Positions 57,679 through 64,000 of a DNA stretch of 64,000 nt are shown one piece after another. A model generated the notes under the pieces. The model saw nothing but the letters and a program-made list of their open reading frames with translations. It was not told the DNA's origin and searched no databases. Every line of letters starts with the position of its first letter. The stretch's first letter is position 1. The translations under genes were made by a program, and so were the position numbers. The stretch is from Tieghemostelium lacteum (Eukaryota > Evosea > Eumycetozoa > Dictyosteliales > Raperosteliaceae). The stretch lies in the NCBI GenBank assembly GCA_001606155.1, contig LODT01000029.1, forward strand, positions 248,001 through 312,000, in the 5' to 3' direction.

Positions 57679-60501
57679 TTATTGTTCCATTTTATTTAAA
57701 ATTTCAATGGATCTTTTAATGACACTTTCAGGTAGACCAGCTAATTTAGCACAATAGATACCATAGGATTTATTAGTTATTCCTGGTATAATTTTGTGAG
57801 TAAATAACAAATGGCTATCATCTTCTTTTACCAGTAATTGATATGGTTTTACAGAAGGATGTACAATTTTTTTAGCCAATTCATGATAGTGGGTTGCAAA
57901 TAAACAACGTGATCTATTGACTGCTGTAAGGTGTTCAATGACTGATTGTGCAATGGAGAGACCATCAATGGTTGATGTACCTCTACCAACTTCATCCATA
58001 ATGACCAGTGACTTGTCAGTAGCTTTTCTCAGAATACTAGCAGTTTCTACCATTTCAATCATAAATGTAGATTTATCTCCACTTAGATCATCTGAAGATC
58101 CAACACGGCTGAATATAGAGTCTACAAGACCTACATTAGCACTTTCAGCTGGGACAAAACTACCCATTTGAGCCATTAGACAAATAAGTGCATTTTGTCT
58201 GAGAAATGTACTTTTTCCACCCATGTTAGCACCAGTAATCAACCACATATCAGTAGGGTTCAACAACAAATCATTACTTACAAAACTCTTATTATCTGAG
58301 AATTGTTCAACTGTTGGGTGTCTACCACTTTTAATTTTCAATATAGGTTCTTGTACAACTTTAGGTTTCACATAAAGTCTTTCTCTGCCAATTAAAGCTA
58401 AACTTGTTGAGACATCAATTTCAGCTAAAACATTCGAACATTTTTTAATGTTATCCCCCATTTCTAAAACTGAATTACAAAGGTTATCGAAAATGTTTAA
58501 TTCTCTCTGAAGAACTTCAGAAGCTGCTATATTTATCTTTTCTTCTAGTGCTATCAGATCACTGCTCTTGAATCTCATGTGACTTAGTAAAGTCTGAACA
58601 TGTATGAAATGACTTGGTATCTTGTCACGATGTGATGATGCAATTTCAAAATGCCAACCAATGATTTGGTTGTGTTTAATCTTTAGTTGAGGTGCCACTA
58701 TAGATTTATATTTACTCTCCATTTGTGAGATTAGTTCTTTACTATTATCTCTAAGTTTTCTCTGTTGATCTAATTGGTCGTCATAGCCAACTTCAATGAA
58801 ACCTCCTTGACTTGTAAGAAAAGGTGGATTGTCAACTAAAGCACTTGATAATTCATTCAATAGACTATCAAATACCTCAATTCCTTGAAGTAACTGTACG
58901 ATAGTTTTGTTTTTTGATCTCTCTAAAAGAACCTCTTTAATATGGGTACTAATAGCCAGTGTTGACCCAATAGCTGATAGATCTCTAGGACCTGCTCTTC
59001 CTATATATATTCTCTGTAGACATCTCTCAATATCCATAGTTTTTGATAAAAGTTTACGAATATCTTTAGTTAAAGATTCATCAAGATAAAACCTTTCTAC
59101 CAGATTTAATCTTCTTTCAATTTCATTGAGATTGAGACTGGGAGACTGAATTCTACTATGTATAAGACGACTACCAGAAGATGTCAATGTTCTATCTAAA
59201 CTATCCAATAAACTACCCTTACGTAAGCCTTGGTAGGTCTTTATAACCTCCAAAGAATTCATAGTAGTCAAATCAATAAACATGGATTGTGAGACTGAAA
59301 ATCTAGTTGGAGCATACAAATGCGGTATTCTACCTAACTGCGTATCAATAGTGTACCTTAGAATAGCACCAGCAACTGAGATCTCAGATTGATCAAATAA
59401 ATCTTGAATTTCCTCCCAATCTCTTTCCACAGTAAATGTATCTTTAAATAACTGTACACTTTGTGAATATCCATATAAGTCATCCATAGATTCGCCAACT
59501 GTTGTTATATGGTATGGTTTAAGTATCTTTTTCAATTCCAACATACTACAAAGACACTGAGGTAACAGAACCTCCGACGGAGATATCCTATTTAAATCAC
59601 CAGCTAAATTCTCATATGTACTAGTAGATATAAAAAAATGACCAGTTGACATATCTAACCATGACAATATAAACTTTTGTGTGGATTTGAAGTTTTCCAA
59701 TACATTATCAGTCTTTCTTTGTTTACCTTCAAAAACTGGTGAAAATGTACATAAAAAGTTATTTTGAGAGGATTTTAGAAACCTCTCTTCTACCAATGTT
59801 CCAGGGGTAACTAAACGTACAACCTCTCTTTTTACAACTTTACTCTTGTTTTTCTTGGCAATTTGAGAGTCTTCCACTTGGTCACAAACCGCAACGGTTT
59901 TACCTAATTTGATGAGTTTTTCAATATAGTTGTCTAATGATTGACTTGGAAATCCGCACATTGGTATAGAGGATGCTGAATCTTTACCTCTTGATTTAAT
60001 ACCTCTTTGTGTCAATACAATATTCAGTAGTTTAGATACCTCTATAGCATCACTACCAAATATCTCATAGAAATCACCAACTCTAAATAACATTACACTA
60101 CCTGGATATTTTGATTTTGCTTCATTATATTGTAACATTGCTGGTGTATCAATACCTGTTGCTTCACTAACATTTTTATCTTTTCTCTTTTCTATAGCAC
60201 CCACTTGTTCAATTATAGATTCTTCAATCTCTTTCTGTTTATCCAATTCAACACTATTATCTATTATTGATTGTTTTTTAGAGTATTTCACATTATCTAC
60301 TAATTCCTTCCTTTTATCATTACTTGTGTAATCAATAGAAATTCTATCTAGTGTGTTTAATTTTGGTTTTTTCTTTTTACTCTCTACTGATTTACTAAGA
60401 TTTACATCTAAATTATTAGATTTATTAGATATAAATCTTTTTCCACAGTATTGATCAATTCTAGTCAATGACAAGAATGATCGTCGATAAATTCTAATCA
60501 T
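57679..60501 (-). CDS. msh1: Mitochondrial MutS homologue (MSH1-type)
   Basis: A mismatch-recognition ATPase, intronless. The start at 60501 (MIRIYRRSFLSLTRIDQYCG) was chosen over upstream in-frame codons because it gives a classic Arg/Ser-rich mitochondrial presequence; the protein has 940 residues. After a Lys-rich linker, MutS domain I begins near residue 115 (TPAMLQYNEAKSKYPGSVML) with the mismatch-contacting Phe-x-Glu in VGDFYEIFG. Then come the connector and lever domains, a clamp, and the ATPase with Walker A TGANMGGKSTFLRQN, the motif RVGSSDDLSGDKSTFMIEM, Walker B VIMDEVGRGTSTIDG, and FATHYHELA. It lacks the C-terminal GIY-YIG nuclease of plant MSH1. It resembles bacterial MutS1 and fungal Msh1. 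The next upstream gene ends only 49 bases away. Confidence 0.88.
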   Translation of the reverse strand: MIRIYRRSFLSLTRIDQYCGKRFISNKSNNLDVNLSKSVESKKKKPKLNTLDRISIDYTSNDKRKELVDNVKYSKKQSIIDNSVELDKQKEIEESIIEQVGAIEKRKDKNVSEATGIDTPAMLQYNEAKSKYPGSVMLFRVGDFYEIFGSDAIEVSKLLNIVLTQRGIKSRGKDSASSIPMCGFPSQSLDNYIEKLIKLGKTVAVCDQVEDSQIAKKNKSKVVKREVVRLVTPGTLVEERFLKSSQNNFLCTFSPVFEGKQRKTDNVLENFKSTQKFILSWLDMSTGHFFISTSTYENLAGDLNRISPSEVLLPQCLCSMLELKKILKPYHITTVGESMDDLYGYSQSVQLFKDTFTVERDWEEIQDLFDQSEISVAGAILRYTIDTQLGRIPHLYAPTRFSVSQSMFIDLTTMNSLEVIKTYQGLRKGSLLDSLDRTLTSSGSRLIHSRIQSPSLNLNEIERRLNLVERFYLDESLTKDIRKLLSKTMDIERCLQRIYIGRAGPRDLSAIGSTLAISTHIKEVLLERSKNKTIVQLLQGIEVFDSLLNELSSALVDNPPFLTSQGGFIEVGYDDQLDQQRKLRDNSKELISQMESKYKSIVAPQLKIKHNQIIGWHFEIASSHRDKIPSHFIHVQTLLSHMRFKSSDLIALEEKINIAASEVLQRELNIFDNLCNSVLEMGDNIKKCSNVLAEIDVSTSLALIGRERLYVKPKVVQEPILKIKSGRHPTVEQFSDNKSFVSNDLLLNPTDMWLITGANMGGKSTFLRQNALICLMAQMGSFVPAESANVGLVDSIFSRVGSSDDLSGDKSTFMIEMVETASILRKATDKSLVIMDEVGRGTSTIDGLSIAQSVIEHLTAVNRSRCLFATHYHELAKKIVHPSVKPYQLLVKEDDSHLLFTHKIIPGITNKSYGIYCAKLAGLPESVIKRSIEILNKMEQ

Positions 60502-60550
60502 TTTAAAAAAAAAATTAACAAAAATGAAATTAATATAACACATATACCAT

Positions 60551-61657
60551 TTATTTAGAATTAATATTATTTAAACCATGAATTAAATATGTAGATGGAA
60601 AATCTTGTTTTATGAGAGTTTCGTTATAAGGCCATTGTGAATAGTTTTGAAGGAAATCATAAAAGATGAAATCTTGATAAATGACACTGGAGACTAACCA
60701 ATTTCTAGAATCTAAAAGATATTCAAAAAATTCTCCATCATACCACATTAAACCTTTTCCATAGTGAGGTTGATAGTACTCTTGAACTAATGTCAAAAAT
60801 TTACGCATTTGTTCTGATGTTGACCAAATTGCATTTCCATTTACGTGGAATCTCTGAATAACTTTTCTTTTAAAAGCTTCTTTTTCACGCACTGTTGATC
60901 CAATTGCCATAAATGGTCTACGTCTAGTTGCCTCTGTCATGTAGGTTAATCTGACAATCTCCAATACCCAGCCTCTTCGGATTGGCACGACATCATTTTC
61001 CATGTAGAAAAAATATTGGTAATCTCTTGATATAGGCATATCATAAAACTTTACAAATTGGTTGGCAGGACCTCTAGGATATCCATCTTCTTCCTCAGTA
61101 AGATTGGCATGGATAAACTGTAAAGATTTAAAACACTGTTTCCATTGTGACTCGTTTATCAAATCTGTAATCTGATCTATTATCTTTTGATTTCTTCCAA
61201 AGTTGGTATAAAATATCAAATCTGGTAAGAATTTTGATAATTTACTATAAACTTTACCATTTACAAGTAAAGAAGGATCACAAGGCATTCTATCTACTTG
61301 ATCCCATCTCTTTATTGCATTTAAAGTCTTTTCTAAATGTTTTTCAGGAAATGGTATAACTACAGCTAAATTTTTATATAAAAGTTTAGATTGAAAGTAA
61401 TCAGACATCATTAAACTGTACAGTGAATCTTCTTCTTTGTCATAGGTTTCAGTAGGTGTATATACATTAAACCTGTCAAATTGTATTGATATATTGGTAT
61501 TCAATTGAACATTATCATTTCTACCATCACCTAATGATCTGATGATAAACAGAATCAATAATGCTAAAAATAAAATAATGTATAATTTTCTTTTGTGATA
61601 ATAAACTAAACGAATATATTTATTATTTTGACCTGTTCCATCCCTGTGATTCCTCAT
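60551..61657 (-). CDS. Type II membrane protein, probable GT-A-like glycosyltransferase
   Basis: 368 residues from the first true ATG (61657; MRNHRDGTGQNNKYIRLVYY). A short basic cytosolic tail is followed by one hydrophobic segment at about 25-41 (YIILFLALLILFIIR) and a luminal domain, the layout of Golgi glycosyltransferases. The luminal part has VVIPFPEKHLEKT near its start and FFYMENDVVPIRRGW, which looks like a DxD-type metal site. RFHVNGNAIWS and MWYDGEFFEYLL follow, as in acceptor or metal-ligand regions of GT-A folds. I recall similar ME-D-V-P-I-R-GW sequences in uncharacterised protist and algal proteins, but cannot name a family. The donor and acceptor are unknown. Confidence 0.6.
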   Translation of the reverse strand: MRNHRDGTGQNNKYIRLVYYHKRKLYIILFLALLILFIIRSLGDGRNDNVQLNTNISIQFDRFNVYTPTETYDKEEDSLYSLMMSDYFQSKLLYKNLAVVIPFPEKHLEKTLNAIKRWDQVDRMPCDPSLLVNGKVYSKLSKFLPDLIFYTNFGRNQKIIDQITDLINESQWKQCFKSLQFIHANLTEEEDGYPRGPANQFVKFYDMPISRDYQYFFYMENDVVPIRRGWVLEIVRLTYMTEATRRRPFMAIGSTVREKEAFKRKVIQRFHVNGNAIWSTSEQMRKFLTLVQEYYQPHYGKGLMWYDGEFFEYLLDSRNWLVSSVIYQDFIFYDFLQNYSQWPYNETLIKQDFPSTYLIHGLNNINSK

Positions 61658-62002
61658 GTTCTGTGGTGGGAATATCAAACTGTGAAATTTCAAAAAAAAA
61701 AAAAATTTCGAGTTCTAACAACAATTTCATACTTTATTTAGAAAAAACAGATCACATCTTGTTCTAAAATTTATATAATTACATATGTAAATTTAAACAC
61801 TTTATTCCATGGTTCATTCTAGAAAGTAATTCTCCCATGAAATTTAATCATTTTTTAGATTTTTATGTTTTTTTTTTGTTTAGTTTTTTGCAGAATGTGT
61901 CTTCTCCCTTCTCCCTGTTTAGTTTTAAAATAATTTTTTTTAATTTTTTTATTAATATCTTATTCATTGTCATCATCACTATCAATTATATATTTTAAAA
62001 TA
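61658..62002. promoter_or_regulatory. Divergent promoter region
   Basis: 345 AT-rich bases between the divergent membrane-protein and aldo-keto reductase genes, with oligo-T runs and one pyrimidine-rich stretch (TGTCTTCTCCCTTCTCCCTG) near 61898-61917. No further feature recognised. Confidence 0.4.
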
Positions 62003-62988
62003 ATGTCTGAACCAAAAGTAACATTAAATAACAACAAAACTATTCCATTATTAGGTTTTGGGTAAGTTATTCTAGACATCTAACACAATATGATTAATAA
62101 GAAAGATATTAATATGTATTGTATTACTATAGTACATGGAAAGCTGAACCAAATGTTGTTGAAGAAGCAGTAAAGACAGCTGTTAAGACTGGATATCGTC
62201 ACATTGATTGTGCAGAAGTCTATGCCAATCAAGCTGAAGTTGGAGCAGCTTTTAAATATATTTTTGATAATAAGGTTGTTGCAAGAGAGGAACTATTTAT
62301 TACTAGTAAACTCTATAATACCTGTCACGAAAAGGATAAGGTATTACTCCACTGCAAAAAGACATTGAAAGATTTAAATCTAGAATATCTAGATCTCTAT
62401 TTGATTCATTGGCCTATTGCATTTGAATACACTGGTGACTCTATGGAAGACCCAGTAGGTGAAGATGGTCAAATTAAATTCATTCCAGTACCAATCAGAG
62501 AAACTTGGGAGGAAATGGAAAAATTAGTTGGATTGGGTTTAGTAAAATCTATTGGTGTCTCAAATTTCAATGTTCAAGCACTTCAAGATCTATTATCTTA
62601 TGCTAAAATCAAACCTGTTGCTAATCAAGTTGAATTACACCCATATCTCCCACAAGCCAATCTCAAGAGCTACTGTGACAAGAAAGGAATTCATCTCACT
62701 GCCTATTCACCATTGGGTAGTGGTGCATTTGTAAATGATCCAATTGTAGGTGAGATTGCATCTACCTACAAGAAATCCATTCCAAATATTCTCTGTCGTT
62801 GGGCTATCCAAAAAGGTTTCTCTGTCATTCCAAAATCCTCAACTCCAGCTCGTATTCAAGATAATTTTAATATTTTAGATTTCACCATTACCGATTCTGA
62901 TATGACTAAACTAGATGCTTTAAGTAGTACAAAGAAATTACGTACTTGTGATCCAACTTATTTCTGGGGTATCTCCATTTTTGATTAA
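62003..62988 (+). CDS. Aldo-keto reductase (aldose reductase-like)
   Basis: An NADPH-dependent reductase of carbonyl compounds, cytosolic. Exon 1 is 62003-62061 and exon 2 is 62133-62988, joined in phase 2 (GTAAGT...CTATAG). The protein has 304 residues, typical for AKRs. The TIM-barrel landmarks are all present: [29 protein letters not shown] (catalytic Asp and Tyr), ITSKLYN (Lys), [13 protein letters not shown] (His), [28 protein letters not shown], and the cofactor-binding [16 protein letters not shown]. discoideum has several alr genes of this type. The exact orthologue and substrate cannot be told from sequence alone. It is convergent with the USP gene. Confidence 0.92.
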
Positions 62989-63184
62989 ATATTCAATTAA
63001 GTCTAATAAAAGAATTTCAAAAGAAATTTACAATATTTAAATTATTAATAATACAAATTAATTTTATTACATAAAGAATTGAAATTTCCAGAGATTACTG
63101 AGTCTTGAAGGATACATTTGTTGAAAAGATTGAAATATTGATAAGATTTGATGAAGCTAGTTTAAACAATTGAATTAATTTAAA

Positions 63185-64000
63185 TTAAATTAACCAATTA
63201 CCAAATTCAACCAAATCATCTTGATTATGAATAACTTTTGTGAAAAAGTAAATGGTTCCATTAGATTGAATATCTTGGACCATTGATTCATATTCATAAT
63301 TACCAATGATTTGGTTAACATTATGGTCATTAAACTTGAACCAAGGAGCAGACTGAGAACCACTGGTTTTACAATAGGAATACCAGTGACCAGAGTTTTG
63401 AGTTCCTTGATGAACTCCAACAGCATACAATTGGTAGCATTTTAGAGATTGTATGAAGCTACTACCATCTTCAGAATTTTTTGTGACTGGGAGTTGAACA
63501 GTCATACACTCTTTTAGTGGTCTTCGGTTGACAAATGAATATCCCAGTGAATTGGTAACTACACGTTGTAGCTGGACTACCAGACACTTAGGAGAGTGAG
63601 TAATAACTGTGGATCCATGGATGAATCCTTTACTTTTACATAAAGGATTCTGGCAACTCTCATTGGACATCTTCTCAATCTGAAACTGACTATCAATAAC
63701 CATTTCAGAAAGTGACTTTGGAGAACCATTGTAGATGGGAACATACAACTGGAGCTGGTCCTCAGTGCACTTGGTAACATTGTTGAAACACTTTGAACAT
63801 TTAAATTCCTTATGTTTCTTAATACCAAAGATCTCTCTGATGAAATTAGTTTCTGGCACTTTTTCAAGATATCTTGCAAAGATCTCATCGGACTCCATTG
63901 GATCTTTGGCCTCTTCCATTAGTTCATCTCTTTCTTGATCCTGTTCTTCTTGTTTAATAGCCAGATGTGTTGATTCTAAGCTATTCAGCAGATACATCAT
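63185..64000 (-). CDS. Ubiquitin-specific protease, C-terminal part (cut by right window edge)
   Basis: A deubiquitinase of the USP family; 271 codons are visible, open at the window edge. The first residues MMYLLNSLE fit the helix after the QQDAHEF motif of USP cores, so the catalytic Cys lies outside the window. Next is a Glu-rich stretch, then a zinc-binding finger region (CSKCFNNVTKC and CQNPLCKSKG). The His box follows as YQLYAVGVHQGTQNSGHWYSYCK, with the catalytic His in GHWYSY and the third catalytic residue in FKFNDHNV. The protein ends soon after the catalytic core, so there is no C-terminal extension. I cannot say which USP subfamily this is. Confidence 0.88.
   Translation of the reverse strand: MMYLLNSLESTHLAIKQEEQDQERDELMEEAKDPMESDEIFARYLEKVPETNFIREIFGIKKHKEFKCSKCFNNVTKCTEDQLQLYVPIYNGSPKSLSEMVIDSQFQIEKMSNESCQNPLCKSKGFIHGSTVITHSPKCLVVQLQRVVTNSLGYSFVNRRPLKECMTVQLPVTKNSEDGSSFIQSLKCYQLYAVGVHQGTQNSGHWYSYCKTSGSQSAPWFKFNDHNVNQIIGNYEYESMVQDIQSNGTIYFFTKVIHNQDDLVEFGNWLI

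Noticed and set aside
60502-60543. Longer N-terminus for MSH1 (MCYINFIFVNFFFK)
   Set aside because: It lies in the 49-base spacer; the ATG at 60501 begins a typical mitochondrial presequence.
1-64000. Mobile elements and virus-derived elements
   Set aside because: I found no reverse transcriptase, integrase, transposase, capsid or terminal-repeat signatures on either strand.

Overview
The window looks like nuclear DNA of a dictyostelid social amoeba. Intergenic DNA is very AT-rich, introns are short and AT-rich (GTAAGT/GTATGT...TAG, about 55-215 nt), poly-asparagine codon runs occur, genes are tightly packed, and the largest gene is a colossin, a family known from Dictyostelium. Nothing identifies the species, and the reading below is from sequence and memory of protein families only.

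Layout. 1-4800: the 5' part of an unrecognised minus-strand gene, an unusually CTG-rich small gene whose reading frame seems broken near its end, then decaying gene pieces on the minus strand, one carrying a perfect 30-bp inverted repeat. 4839-5784: exosome subunit EXOSC8/Rrp43. 5864-34024: one intronless minus-strand reading frame of 9386 codons, a colossin-A-like secreted protein of 76 (my count) CnaB/SdrD-B-like domains plus one propeller-like module. 34793-51987: a housekeeping block: importin-5, mitochondrial OSGEPL1/Qri7, Ran GTPase, proteasome activator PA200 (PSME4/BLM10), ESCRT-III CHMP2A, 2-hydroxyacyl-CoA lyase and cyclophilin PPIL4. 52000-55530: a second graveyard of at least four broken genes with local inverted duplications. 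55541-64000: a dictyostelid ankyrin-type protein, mitochondrial MutS (MSH1-type), a type II membrane protein resembling a glycosyltransferase, an aldo-keto reductase, and the C-terminal half of a ubiquitin-specific protease that runs off the right edge.

How they relate. Ran and importin-5 are partners in nuclear import and lie 2 kb apart, with a tRNA-modification gene between them; this may be chance. PA200, the USP, CHMP2A and the exosome subunit are general turnover and trafficking machinery. The striking object is the colossin. Domains 8-62 follow a strict three-domain (A-B-C) register. Two recent copy or conversion events are both offset by exactly nine domains. Domains 4-66 (plus 68 and 70) each carry one pair of cysteines at fixed positions, while the other terminal domains lack both. 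This suggests a chain of about 65 disulfide-locked, probably calcium-binding modules, a testable idea of how a megadalton extracellular protein is stabilised.

Multi-exon models were built by eye from splice signals, reading phase and family similarity; exon coordinates are given in each entry.
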